NCBI GenBank assembly: GCA_944323875.1
Contig: CALUUH010000010.1
Span: forward strand, 1-57,041
DNA from: Candidatus Gastranaerophilales bacterium
GTDB lineage: Bacteria; Cyanobacteriota; Vampirovibrionia; Gastranaerophilales; Gastranaerophilaceae
DNA length: 57,041 bases
Direction: 5' to 3'
Position numbers and translations under genes: made by a program. Positions 34,069-42,989 of this stretch are shown one piece after another. The notes under the pieces are model-generated. The model had not been told where the DNA came from and made no database searches. It worked only from the letters and a program-made list of their open reading frames with translations. Positions within the stretch are counted from its first letter, which is position 1; each line of letters begins with the position of its first letter.

Positions 34069-35871
34069 ATGGGACTTTCAGCATCACAAGCAAGATTATT
34101 AAGCATAACAACAAGGCTCAATAACAATGAAATGGAGTCTATGCTGATAACTAATGCAAAATTACGGTTATCAGATAAAAATTCTGATAAAAAACAAAAT
34201 TATCTTGAGGCTCTTGATGCCACAAAATTTGAATATGTTACTTATAATTCTACCGGCACAGAAAGCAATATGGCTTTTACGTTCAATGGAGTTAACCAAT
34301 ACCAGCCAATGAAAAACCAGTATACTTTCCATAATGCAACCGGTCAAGTTCTTGTAAGCGGCAAAGATGCACGTAATTTTGAACAATCCGGAAATTTGTA
34401 TGAATTCCTCGATAAATACGGACTTTTTGATGAGAGCAAAGACGAATTTGAAGAACAAATGGCCGAATACAATAAACAGATGGATGAATATAATAAAGAA
34501 AAAGCCGAATATGATAAACAGCTTGCCGATTACGAACAAAAATATCAGGATTATATGGATGACCTGAATGATTATAACCAAAAGGTTGATGCTTACAACA
34601 GAGAAATGGAAAAATATCAAGCTGATATGGCTCAATATGAAAAAGACTATCAAGAGTATTTGGATGCTTTGAATAAACCTGATTTGTACGCTACATTCAG
34701 TGGTATCGTCGGTACAAGTGATAATCCTACTGCATTTTGTTATGAACAGGCATTAAACGGCAGTAGTGGATGTTATCTGCATTTGTTAAACCACTTATTG
34801 GATTTTAATGGTCAGGGTGGCCGCTCCTTTACATATACAACATCTTCAGGAAAATCAGTCACAACCGGTACAAGTATGGGAGGAATGGGTACAACTCCTG
34901 AACTTAAAGATGTATCAGATGCCTTAAATGAGACAAATCCTGATGGCACGCCTACCAGAGTATGTGATGGTGATGATGATTTGAATACGCCGGGTGAGCA
35001 AAATATGTTAGCTCAGGCTAAGGCAAACGGCGGCACGCCTACTGAATTACAAGTATTGATGAGTGATTATATCGACAACGGTGACGGCACATATTCATTA
35101 AAATCATTGAAACAAAAAGCTATTGATATGTATTATATCTTGCAGCATATGAGTGGTTCTGTTAATACAACCGACATGAAAAATATGCTTATCAACTTCA
35201 CTGACGGTGATATGCAAAAATTAACATTACCGGAACCGACCCCGCCGACTCCGCCGACTCCGCCTGATGCTTTTGACGGTGTCAAACCGACATTTGATCT
35301 TGCGGCTCCTAATCCGCCGGAAATGCCTGTTTATACAGACAAAGTATATAACAAACCGCTTGCGCAATGGTATATCAACCTCTGGTATGCAATGGATGCC
35401 GATTCTATTAATCCGGATTCTGATACGCTCTATACAATTCACAATGAAGGTGAAAGACCATACTATACAGTTCCAAACGTTGAAAAAGCCACAAATGAAC
35501 GAAACAAATTCTATATAGTAATGGACGATAATCAGGCAAACAACGAAGAATGGCTGAATTTTGCGCTTAAAAAAGGAATAATTACTATGACTCAGGCTAC
35601 CGCTCAGGATGGCGAGGATAATGACATAACATGGGAGAACATTATCTATTCAAATGTCAGTGAGCTTGTTGAAGTTGAGGACAGCGAAAAAATAGCAAAA
35701 GCAGAAGCTGAATATCAAGACGGACTTCTTGAAGTTCAAATTAAAGACAAAAAATATGATATTGAGCTTAAAAAATTAGATACCGAACACAATGCACTGC
35801 AACAACAACTGGAATCTATAAAAAGCGTAATGGACAAAAATACAGAACGATCTTTCAAAGCTTTTTCTTAA
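34069..35871 (+). CDS. Lineage-specific coiled-coil protein with Tyr heptads
   Basis: 600 residues. N-terminal helix MGLSASQARLLSITTRLNNN without a signal peptide; residues about 124-198 consist of ten heptads, each with Tyr at the same position (for example MAEYNKQ, MDEYNKE, KAEYDKQ, LADYEQK), a coiled coil. A central region has Cys pairs, then a Pro-rich linker (PEPTPPTPPTPP), a block QWYINLWYAMD and the charged C-terminal helix ending ERSFKAFS. It is a full-length paralogue of the partial gene at 1-585. No known function; shape suggests a secreted filament-associated or scaffolding protein. AAGGGA ribosome site before ATG. Confidence 0.8.
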   Translation: MGLSASQARLLSITTRLNNNEMESMLITNAKLRLSDKNSDKKQNYLEALDATKFEYVTYNSTGTESNMAFTFNGVNQYQPMKNQYTFHNATGQVLVSGKDARNFEQSGNLYEFLDKYGLFDESKDEFEEQMAEYNKQMDEYNKEKAEYDKQLADYEQKYQDYMDDLNDYNQKVDAYNREMEKYQADMAQYEKDYQEYLDALNKPDLYATFSGIVGTSDNPTAFCYEQALNGSSGCYLHLLNHLLDFNGQGGRSFTYTTSSGKSVTTGTSMGGMGTTPELKDVSDALNETNPDGTPTRVCDGDDDLNTPGEQNMLAQAKANGGTPTELQVLMSDYIDNGDGTYSLKSLKQKAIDMYYILQHMSGSVNTTDMKNMLINFTDGDMQKLTLPEPTPPTPPTPPDAFDGVKPTFDLAAPNPPEMPVYTDKVYNKPLAQWYINLWYAMDADSINPDSDTLYTIHNEGERPYYTVPNVEKATNERNKFYIVMDDNQANNEEWLNFALKKGIITMTQATAQDGEDNDITWENIIYSNVSELVEVEDSEKIAKAEAEYQDGLLEVQIKDKKYDIELKKLDTEHNALQQQLESIKSVMDKNTERSFKAFS

Positions 35872-35898
35872 ATTAGCATTGCATTAAAAATTTTGACG

Positions 35899-35913
35899 TG
35901 CTAAAATTTTTGT
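35899..35913 (+). promoter_or_regulatory. Leaderless-type promoter of rimI
   Basis: TGC-TAAAAT (35899-35907), 6 nt (TTTTGT), ATG at 35914; no Shine-Dalgarno. Confidence 0.65.
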
Positions 35914-36447
35914 ATGAACGATACAAAGTTAAATATCAAAATCAGACGAATGAAGGTTGATGATGTAGACAATGTCATCAAAATAGAAGAAAAAGCTTAT
36001 GGTGAACATCACTGGTCAAAAGATTCTTTCTTAAGCGAAATAAGAAATGAGCTTGCCCGATATTATTGTGCTGTTGACGAAAATAAGAATCTTGTCGGTT
36101 ATGCCGGTTCGTGGCAAATTCTGGAGGAAGCACATATCACAAATATTGCGGTTTCTCCTGAGATGAGACGAAAACATATTGGCGAAGCGCTTTTGTGTGG
36201 AATAATTGAAGATTGCTACAAAAATATGGTAAAATATATCACACTTGAAGTTCGGGTAAGCAATGCGGCCGCTATTTCGCTGTATGAAAAATACGGTTTT
36301 AAGTCATTTGGAACACGTATCGGCTACTATCAAAACAACAATGAAGACGCTCTTATAATGTGGACAGAAAATATATTTTACGATAAATTTAGAGTAAAAT
36401 ATGACAAAGTTTTTAATGAGTTAAAGGGTAAAATCAATATCTTATGA
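35914..36447 (+). CDS. rimI: Ribosomal-protein-alanine N-acetyltransferase RimI-like
   Basis: 177 residues, GNAT fold. VDDVDNVIKIEEKAYGEHHWSKDSF in pieces matches the RimI N-terminus; AHITNIAVSPEMRRKHIGEALL is the acetyl-CoA loop (Q/RxxxxG), and LEVRVSNAAAISLYEKYGFKSFGTRIGYY the C-terminal signature. Acetylates the N-terminal Ala of ribosomal protein S18 in E. coli. It overlaps the next gene by ATGA. Confidence 0.92.
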   Translation: MNDTKLNIKIRRMKVDDVDNVIKIEEKAYGEHHWSKDSFLSEIRNELARYYCAVDENKNLVGYAGSWQILEEAHITNIAVSPEMRRKHIGEALLCGIIEDCYKNMVKYITLEVRVSNAAAISLYEKYGFKSFGTRIGYYQNNNEDALIMWTENIFYDKFRVKYDKVFNELKGKINIL

Positions 36448-37103
36448 AAGAAAGTGATGCAGAAAGAAGATTAAGATACCGCCAGATTTTCGGGATAAGA
36501 CCTTCACTCGGAAGTATTATGCTGATGGTGTTTTGTGCATTTTTACTAACTATTGCAACCTTTATTAAATTTAACCTGACGCATTACATAATACCGTTAG
36601 ATATTTTTGATGAAAGCGTTGTTCATCAGCCTGCTGATTTTCTGAAAACCGTAACGATTATTCCGCAAATACCTATTGTAATGTTTATCGGTGCATTGCT
36701 CGGAAGAAAGTACGGAATAACAAGTATTTTAATGTATATTCTTGCAGGCCTGTTTCTTATGCCTGTTTTTGCACTTGGCGGCGGTCCGCGATACGTGCTT
36801 GAATACGGGTTCGGGTACATTATCGGATATATCCCGGGAATATTTTTTGCCGGCACTATTCTGAAAAACGGTTTTACCTACAAAAATATTGCAAAAGCAA
36901 TGTTTGTCGGAGTGCTGATAATACACATAATCGGCGTATTATATATGCTCTTTCTTGCCGGCCTTAAACACGAAGGGAATGAATTTATAAAAGGCTGGAT
37001 CATGGCGCAAAGCGGTATTAAAATTGTTTATGATTTCATAATAAGTTTTCTGCTTGTCTTAGTCGCAAAATATGCCAGAATACTTTTATGGATTTTTATG
37101 TAA
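36444..37103 (+). CDS. bioY: Biotin transporter BioY-like
   Basis: 219 residues, about six transmembrane helices. The substrate-binding component (S unit) of an ECF transporter: FIGALLGRKYGITSILMYILAGLFLMPVFALGG in the middle and GFGYIIGYIPGIFFAG match BioY. EcfA/EcfT are not in the window, so it would act with a shared module or alone. Its ATG overlaps the rimI stop (ATGA). Confidence 0.85.
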   Translation: MKESDAERRLRYRQIFGIRPSLGSIMLMVFCAFLLTIATFIKFNLTHYIIPLDIFDESVVHQPADFLKTVTIIPQIPIVMFIGALLGRKYGITSILMYILAGLFLMPVFALGGGPRYVLEYGFGYIIGYIPGIFFAGTILKNGFTYKNIAKAMFVGVLIIHIIGVLYMLFLAGLKHEGNEFIKGWIMAQSGIKIVYDFIISFLLVLVAKYARILLWIFM

Positions 37104-37119
37104 TTTACCGGAGCAAATA

Positions 37120-37464
37120 ATGATGAAAAAATGTAAAATAACCGTTTTAAAAAAGACTTTTGACAGTGAATTAGCAAAGGAATACGGTGCTCATGGTTTA
37201 GGCGCTTGTCCGATGCTGAAAGAAGGTCAGGTATTCTATGCGGATTATGCAAAACCTGAAGGATTTTGCGATGAAGCGTGGAAAGCTATTTATCAATACG
37301 TTTTTGCACTATCCCATGGCACTGATAAAGATGTTTTCTATTACGGCGACTGGATTAGGGTACCGGGTGTTGCGATTTGCAGCTGCAATGACGGTCTAAG
37401 GCCTGTTATCTTCAAAATAGAAGCAACAGATGAACTCTCTGAGATTAATTACACACCGGTATAA
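37120..37464 (+). CDS. TIGR04076 family protein
   Basis: 114 residues; ITVLKKTFDSELAKEYG, ACPMLKEGQVFYADYAKPEGFCDEAWKAIYQYVFALSHG in sections, and VAICSCNDGLRPVIFK match the TIGR04076 family of small Cys-containing proteins of unknown role. Start at 37120 has GGAG 6 nt upstream, so the longer frame from 37072 is rejected. Third gene of rimI-bioY-TIGR04076. Confidence 0.88.
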   Translation: MMKKCKITVLKKTFDSELAKEYGAHGLGACPMLKEGQVFYADYAKPEGFCDEAWKAIYQYVFALSHGTDKDVFYYGDWIRVPGVAICSCNDGLRPVIFKIEATDELSEINYTPV

Positions 37465-37473
37465 TTAAAAGTG

Positions 37474-37503
37474 GGCGGCGGGAAAGTAAACTTTCCCGCC
37501 GCC
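37474..37503. terminator. GC-rich hairpin terminator
   Basis: GGCGGCGGGAAAG/CTTTCCCGCCGCC, perfect 13-bp stem, 4-nt loop, between convergent genes. Confidence 0.8.
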
Positions 37504-37537
37504 TTATCGTATCTTTTTAAAAAGTACCGCCTTTTAT

Positions 37538-38890
37538 TTATACAATACCCTGCGCTATCATAGCTTCTGCTAATTTACTGAATGAAGCTATATTTGCACC
37601 TGCTACATAATTGTTGCCGAGGTTATATTTTTCAGCCGCTTTTTGGCAGGAATTGAAAATATTCACCATAATATCATCAAGCTCTTTATCAACTTCTTCA
37701 AAAGTCATATAGTAACGCATACTGTTCTGGCTCATCTCTATAGCAGAAGTTGCAACACCGCCGGCATTTGCAGCCTTTGCAGGGCCCACCAGAACACCTT
37801 TTTCAAGAAAATATTCGGTAACTTCTTTTGGACAAGGCATATTTGCACCTTCACCGATTGCAATAACTCCATTTTCTACAAGTTTTTGCGCTGACTGCAT
37901 ACTGACTTCATTTTGCGTTGCGCAAGGTAAGGCAATATCGGTTTTGATTGTCCAGATAGGTGAGTTTTCGTCCGTACATTCAATATATTGCACTTCCGGA
38001 TGAACATTTAAATATTCCTTAATTCTTCCGCGCTCAACCTCTTTAATCTGTTTTATCAAAGCAATATCAATGCCGTTTTTATCGTAAATACAACCCGAAC
38101 TGTCACTCATTGCAACGACATTTGCGCCATACTGCTGTGCTTTTTCACATGCATAAATCGCTACATTGCCGGAACCTGATATTGTAACGGTTTTTCCTGC
38201 TAAAGACCTGTTGCCGTTGGCTTTCAACATTTCGCGCATAAAGTAAATAAGCCCGTATCCGGTCGCCTCCGTTCTAACCAGAGATCCGCCGTAAGACAAA
38301 CCTTTTCCGGTAATAACACCGCCTTCATACCCGTTTTTAATTCGTTTGTACTGACCGAACAAATATCCGACCTCTCTTGCGCCAACTCCGATGTCGCCGG
38401 CCGGTACATCAACATCAGGTCCGATATGACGCTGTAATTCTGTCATAAAACTCTGACAAAAATGCATCACTTCTCTATCTGATTTACCTTTCGGATCAAA
38501 ATCGCTGCCGCCCTTGCCGCCGCCAATAGGCAAGCCGGTCAACGCGTTTTTAAAAATCTGTTCAAAACCCAAAAATTTCATAATACTCTGGTTAACGCTG
38601 TGATCAAACCTTAATCCGCCTTTATAAGGGCCGATAAGACTGCTGAACTGTACACGATAACCTCTGTTTACAATAGTATTCCCCTCATCATTTATCCACG
38701 GAACTCTAAATGTAATTATCCTTTCAGGTTCGACCATCCGTTCAAGAACAGCATTAGTTTCAAATTCCGGATGAGAGTCAATAACCGGCTCTATGGAAGT
38801 TAATACTTCCTCAACAGCCTGCAAATATTCAGGTTCATGTATGTTTTTAGCTTTTGTATTTTCCAAAACTCTTTTTAAATATTCGTTCAT
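37538..38890 (-). CDS. gdhA: Glutamate dehydrogenase (NADP-type)
   Basis: 450 residues, hexameric family. Substrate domain: GPYKGGLRFDHSVNQSIMKFLGFEQ in sections, the catalytic block LPIGGGKGGSDFDPKGKSD (Lys in GGGKGG) and DVPAGDIGVGAREVG; Rossmann loop ISGSGNVAIYA. Converts 2-oxoglutarate and ammonia to glutamate. Start at 38890 (MNEYLKRVL) with AAAGGGA; a frame extension to 38953 is rejected. The next 360 bp upstream are repeats. Confidence 0.96.
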   Translation of the reverse strand: MNEYLKRVLENTKAKNIHEPEYLQAVEEVLTSIEPVIDSHPEFETNAVLERMVEPERIITFRVPWINDEGNTIVNRGYRVQFSSLIGPYKGGLRFDHSVNQSIMKFLGFEQIFKNALTGLPIGGGKGGSDFDPKGKSDREVMHFCQSFMTELQRHIGPDVDVPAGDIGVGAREVGYLFGQYKRIKNGYEGGVITGKGLSYGGSLVRTEATGYGLIYFMREMLKANGNRSLAGKTVTISGSGNVAIYACEKAQQYGANVVAMSDSSGCIYDKNGIDIALIKQIKEVERGRIKEYLNVHPEVQYIECTDENSPIWTIKTDIALPCATQNEVSMQSAQKLVENGVIAIGEGANMPCPKEVTEYFLEKGVLVGPAKAANAGGVATSAIEMSQNSMRYYMTFEEVDKELDDIMVNIFNSCQKAAEKYNLGNNYVAGANIASFSKLAEAMIAQGIV

Positions 38891-38983
38891 TGTTTTCCCT
38901 TTATCTTTTCCATTTAACACTATAAGTGTAGCACATTTATTAAAATATTTCAAATTTTATTTTTTTGTAAAATACACAATTGC

Positions 38984-39176
38984 AGTGAACAGTTGTTATC
39001 AAAAGGCACTAAGTTACTAAGGCACTAGGGCACTAAGGAGTTAATAGGTGACTAAGTGACTAAGTAGATACAGGAATAAGGCTATGAGATTATTTTCTCG
39101 TTGCCTTATTCTTGTAACCACTTAGTCACTTAATCACTCAATCACTTAATCACCTATTCACCTAGTCACCTTTGTT
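38984..39176. repeat. Repeat island 2 with a long imperfect palindrome
   Basis: 38984-39013 repeats the 29-base block at 664-692; then GGCACTAA-type units; then a palindrome at 39049-39137 whose arms carry GTGACTAAG units outside and AATAAGGC/GCCTTATT inside, with GAGA/CTC at the centre; then TCACTTAATCA and CACCTATT units. The rest of 38891-39252 holds no gene; the ribosome site and probable promoter of the next gene lie after 39190. Confidence 0.85.
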
Positions 39177-39252
39177 AACATTTTTGTACTTACGATTGAA
39201 AAGTTAATTTGAATATGTTAAAATATAAGAGTATAGGTAAGGAGTATAAATA

Positions 39253-39975
39253 ATGGGAAAAATTGAAAAGTATCAACTCGTGTTAATGGCCGCAATTCTG
39301 GCTCTCGGCATTGTATGGGCCGCTAAATCCGCAACAGCTAATTTGCGCACAGAAGGTATTTCCGTCACAGGTTCTGCTTATGAAATAGTTCAATCAGATT
39401 CCGCAAGATTTGAATTTAGCATCACAACAAGGCAGCCCAATAGAATTACTGCATACAATCTCGTTCAAAAACAAATCCCGCAGGTTGTTGAATATCTGAA
39501 AAACAAAGGATTTACAGATGATGATATCCAGATCAAAACAAGCAACGGGTACAACACATACAGATACAACGCAAACGGTACTTCTACCAATGAAATCGCT
39601 TACTACAACTTAAATCAGCCGATAGTTGTTAAGTCTAATGATGTTGAAAAAATAAAAGAAGTTGCGGTTGATATCCAGAACTTTATATCAAAAGGCATTG
39701 AAATAAATGCGATGGAGCCTGAATATTTTTATTCTAAGCTTTCTGATGTAAAAGTAAAACTTCTGCAAGATGCAACAACCGATGCGCAGCAAAGAGCTGA
39801 TGCCATGCTCAAAGCAACACGCAACAAAACCGGTAATATTCAATCCGTCAGAATGGGTGTGTTCCAGATAACTCCTGTTGATTCCACAAGTGTTTCTGAT
39901 ATGGGTATCAACGACACATCCACTATTGAGAAAAAAGTTACCGCCGTTGCAAACGTTACATTTAAAATTAAATAA
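39253..39975 (+). CDS. SIMPL domain (DUF541) protein
   Basis: 240 residues with an N-terminal membrane anchor or signal (about 8-28) and a periplasmic SIMPL domain: GISVTGSAYEIVQSDSARFEFSI at the start, LKNKGFTDDDIQIKTSNGYN, and DATTDAQQRADAMLKATRNK in sections. Family members sit in the envelope and are linked to oxidative or envelope stress; exact role unknown. AAGGAG ribosome site. Followed after 12 nt by a small secreted protein, so a two-gene operon. Confidence 0.88.
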   Translation: MGKIEKYQLVLMAAILALGIVWAAKSATANLRTEGISVTGSAYEIVQSDSARFEFSITTRQPNRITAYNLVQKQIPQVVEYLKNKGFTDDDIQIKTSNGYNTYRYNANGTSTNEIAYYNLNQPIVVKSNDVEKIKEVAVDIQNFISKGIEINAMEPEYFYSKLSDVKVKLLQDATTDAQQRADAMLKATRNKTGNIQSVRMGVFQITPVDSTSVSDMGINDTSTIEKKVTAVANVTFKIK

Positions 39976-39987
39976 GGAGATAAAAAT

Positions 39988-40281
39988 ATGAAAAAGATTT
40001 TAATAGCAATGTTTGCTCTGAGTTTGATACCTGCAATGCAGGCACAGGCTTTCTATTCTCCGTCTTCTAACGATCATAATATGATGATTTTGCGCGAACA
40101 GCAATTCAGAATGAATGAGATCGACACCAATAAAGATTTTCAGGAACAGAAAGAACAAAAGCTCAAAGAGGACGAAGAATACGTTAAAAGAATTAACGAT
40201 AAAAAAGTAATAAAAAGTTTTCAAAAGCCAAAAGAGTTTGTAGAAGAAAACGGTGAAATCAAAATAAAAGGTGTAGAGTAA
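39988..40281 (+). CDS. Small secreted charged protein
   Basis: 97 residues: signal peptide (1-22, ending AQA), then a highly charged helical region rich in Lys and Glu (QEQKEQKLKEDEEYVKRIND). No domain known; likely a periplasmic helix partner of the SIMPL protein upstream. AAGGAG before ATG. Ends in a rho-independent terminator. Confidence 0.7.
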   Translation: MKKILIAMFALSLIPAMQAQAFYSPSSNDHNMMILREQQFRMNEIDTNKDFQEQKEQKLKEDEEYVKRINDKKVIKSFQKPKEFVEENGEIKIKGVE

Positions 40282-40307
40282 GAGAGGTTAACCGCCTCTC
40301 TTTTTTT
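40281..40307 (+). terminator. Rho-independent terminator
   Basis: AGAGAGG/CCTCTCT stem followed by T7. Confidence 0.88.
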
Positions 40308-40342
40308 AATTAAAATATGCCTATACCCCAAAGACAAACGTA

Positions 40343-41035
40343 TTAGTTGTTTTGTCCTGCTCTGTAACCGCACCATGCATAAACAAGCGGCAAAATAGGT
40401 TCTACAGGCAATTTATGTATAAGCGGGAATTTTGCCAGAACAAGCGCGCCCAGAGCGTCGTCCACATTGGCCAATGCGTCTTTATAATTGAGTTTTCTGT
40501 CCGGTTCTTTGTCTTTCGGATCAATAATACGGTTTGCCAGATCAGCCGCAACAACCATTCCACAGAACAGACCGGCCGCTGTACCTAATATGTGGCAAGG
40601 TATATTATTTAGTTTTGGCGAATTTTTTATAAACTCTGTAATCGGCGGAATTGTAAACAACGGCACAGAAGCGTTTAAGAATTGGAAGATACCTTCTTTA
40701 ACTTTATGTTTGGTATTCTTCTTTTTGTCTGCAATAATACCGGCAACAGTACCGCCGGTTATGGCGCCCGTACTTACACCCAGCATTTCTTTTACACCAT
40801 ACTCCATTTTTAAAATATTTTTATTTTGCTTTCTGGCAAAAAGTATCACAGGCACAAGCGCTCCGGCCAATGCTCCGGCCGCGGCGGTTAATTTTACTTT
40901 GTTTTCAGCTTTTTCGACATTGTGATATCTGTAAGTTCTTGGTACAGTACAATTTCTTATATTGGGTTCGTTCTTAAAAGTGCTGAAAACATCAGTCTTG
41001 GGTTTGTATGAATAATTTGTAGTCTGGATATACAT
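40343..41035 (-). CDS. Hypothetical glycine-zipper membrane protein
   Basis: 230 residues. A polar N-terminus of 48 residues is followed by several hydrophobic Gly/Ala-rich stretches (LTAAAGALAGALVPVILFA, GVSTGAITGGTVAGIIA, LGTAAGLFCGMVVAADLA), probably four membrane segments with glycine-zipper character. No family recognised. It is a single gene; no ribosome site is evident before the ATG. Confidence 0.7.
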   Translation of the reverse strand: MYIQTTNYSYKPKTDVFSTFKNEPNIRNCTVPRTYRYHNVEKAENKVKLTAAAGALAGALVPVILFARKQNKNILKMEYGVKEMLGVSTGAITGGTVAGIIADKKKNTKHKVKEGIFQFLNASVPLFTIPPITEFIKNSPKLNNIPCHILGTAAGLFCGMVVAADLANRIIDPKDKEPDRKLNYKDALANVDDALGALVLAKFPLIHKLPVEPILPLVYAWCGYRAGQNN

Positions 41036-41154
41036 TTGTTTATTAATATTTAATCTTCCCGAAATAATATTATCATAAAAAAATTATATGTGTAGTAGTC
41101 AGTATCATTATTACTAAATTGTAATAAATAAAAAACAGCTTATAAAAATTTTTG

Positions 41155-41799
41155 CTATCTGCCCGCCAATTTTAAACCTTTAAGAATTAATTCCAGTTGA
41201 GGTATGACATCCGGATTGTCAAATGCGGACAAGGCTAAATTTATAAACTCCATTTTGGCTTCATCATTAGAAATACGAATTATCTCTTTCAAAAGTTGAT
41301 TAATCATAGTGTTCTTGTCGGTATTGAAAATCTTATAAGTACCGTCAGGATAATATATTATTGTATTTGCATATTTGTTGTTTTCAAAATATTCAACCGT
41401 AATTGTTTCTTTAGTTCTGACAGCCATATCAACAAATCTCTGTTCAATATATTTTTCAGAACTATTTGTCACAATATCTCTGGATTTGTTTTCTTTATTC
41501 AAAAGTTGATAGACATTTTCGGATTTTAAAACTCTATAGTTTGAGATATTATAAGTGCCGTCAAGAGAACTTTGATCAGCGTAGAGAATATCAAAATCAA
41601 ATAAATCTTTTGGTGAAACATCTAAAGCTACGCAAATACTTTCAAGAGTCTTGGCAGAAGGGAAATGAACACCTGTTTCAAGTTTAGACATTTGTCTAGG
41701 TTGAATACCGACCATTTCACTTAATTGTTCTTGACTTAAGCTTCTGGATTTTCTATACTTTTTGATATTTATACCTAACGCTTTTGCTAAATCTGCCAT
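41155..41799 (-). CDS. XRE-family regulator with C-terminal domain
   Basis: 214 residues: N-terminal Cro/C1 helix-turn-helix (about 7-65; RSLSQEQLSEMVGIQPRQMSKLE) and a C-terminal region of unknown type (about 75-214) with YFENNKYANTIIYYPDGTYKI, possibly ligand sensing or dimerisation. Divergent from the candidate RNA at 41920, which it might control. AGGG precedes the ATG. Confidence 0.85.
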   Translation of the reverse strand: MADLAKALGINIKKYRKSRSLSQEQLSEMVGIQPRQMSKLETGVHFPSAKTLESICVALDVSPKDLFDFDILYADQSSLDGTYNISNYRVLKSENVYQLLNKENKSRDIVTNSSEKYIEQRFVDMAVRTKETITVEYFENNKYANTIIYYPDGTYKIFNTDKNTMINQLLKEIIRISNDEAKMEFINLALSAFDNPDVIPQLELILKGLKLAGR

Positions 41800-41919
41800 A
41801 TATGTACCCTGTCTTGTATTCAGTATAACGTCTATATTAATCTTAAATAACGTGGTAAAAAGTTGATATATTTCTTTACAAAATATAGAAATAGTCGTTT
41901 TACGACGTATAATTTAATA

Positions 41920-42044
41920 GTAATAAAATTTAAATCAATTCGTTAAAAGCAACAACGGCCATGCAGGCCGGTTGCCGGATTACAGACAGTCCTGTAATCT
42001 GATTTCCTTAAATATACAGCAGTGAGCGTAGTCACTGCTTTTTG
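41920..42044 (+). ncRNA. Candidate structured non-coding RNA
   Basis: A TATAAT box (41908-41913) is followed by three hairpins with no ORF: 41949-41975 (GCAAC/GTTGC outside, GGCC/GGCC inside), 41978-41999 (GATTACAG/CTGTAATC), and a terminator 42018-42043 (AGCAGTGA/TCACTGCT then T5). The next gene downstream is on the opposite strand, so this is not a leader but a free RNA of about 125 nt. I do not recognise a known class. Confidence 0.55.
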
Positions 42045-42088
42045 TTTAGGCGGTCAATTATATTAACAACGAGAAAACGAAAAATTAT

Positions 42089-42988
42089 TTAATCTTTAAA
42101 AAAATCATAAAAATGATAAAATTGCAGCGGACTGATCAAAACCGTTTTTTCAACAAATTTTATATAAGCTTCCTGCAAATCCACTATGTCAGTATATTCA
42201 TACTTTTGCAGATAGATTTTGTAAGTGTCGTTTTTATCCTTCAGGGCAATAATAAAATACACAGGAACTTCCATGAGGTGTGCCAGCTTAAAGCTGCCGA
42301 CAGGAAAATCAACCTTATGTCCAAAAATCTCACCTTCAAATGTAGCGGCATTAGAATTACCTTCCGGAACTCTGTCTGCCGCAATAAATGCGATACTCCC
42401 GCTGTCAAGACTGTCTTTCAGTTTTATTGCAGTATCAACCCCGATATCCTCTACAGGATAAGGCGTCAGAGGGATTTCCTTTGCTATCTTTTTCATAAAA
42501 CCATTGAAAATTTTGCATTGATTTTTACTCAAAAAAACATTGACTTTTAAATCAGGATGTCTTGTATTGTTTATAAAAAGCGTGCGCATTACATCAGTGT
42601 TGCCGACATGTGCACAAAGAAAAAATACCCCTTTACGCTTGTCCAAATCTGAATATAACTGTTCTTTTGCGGCTTCTGACTCAAATATTATTTTATTTTT
42701 ATCAAATTCATTCGGAAAAATTTCTATTTTATCAGTCAAAACATGAGTATATGAAAGAAAATGCCTGAACTGGTTTATCACTGTAGGCTTTATACCTGTA
42801 AGCGGAGAGATTACAGTAAGGTATTTTTTGGAGTAGCCGCGGACATCTTTTGCAAAAATAAAGGCAAAGAAGGTAACGAAAAATGCAACAAAATTCACGG
42901 CTTTTTTGCCAAAAAGTTTGTATATATACCACATCAGCATTAAGCGTTTTTCGCCTGCGGCCTGTTCTTTTACCTGATACCACTGCAT
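42089..42988 (-). CDS. LpxL/HtrB-type lysophospholipid acyltransferase of the polyene cluster
   Basis: 299 residues with an N-terminal membrane segment (about 28-50), the acyltransferase HxxxxD motif as HVGNTD near residue 127, and FIAADRVPEG further on. Family members acylate lipid A or similar anchors; in aryl-polyene clusters such enzymes are thought to attach the polyene or fatty acid to a lipid anchor. It starts one base after the methyltransferase stop, so the two form an operon. Confidence 0.85.
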   Translation of the reverse strand: MQWYQVKEQAAGEKRLMLMWYIYKLFGKKAVNFVAFFVTFFAFIFAKDVRGYSKKYLTVISPLTGIKPTVINQFRHFLSYTHVLTDKIEIFPNEFDKNKIIFESEAAKEQLYSDLDKRKGVFFLCAHVGNTDVMRTLFINNTRHPDLKVNVFLSKNQCKIFNGFMKKIAKEIPLTPYPVEDIGVDTAIKLKDSLDSGSIAFIAADRVPEGNSNAATFEGEIFGHKVDFPVGSFKLAHLMEVPVYFIIALKDKNDTYKIYLQKYEYTDIVDLQEAYIKFVEKTVLISPLQFYHFYDFFKD

Positions 42989-42989
42989 T

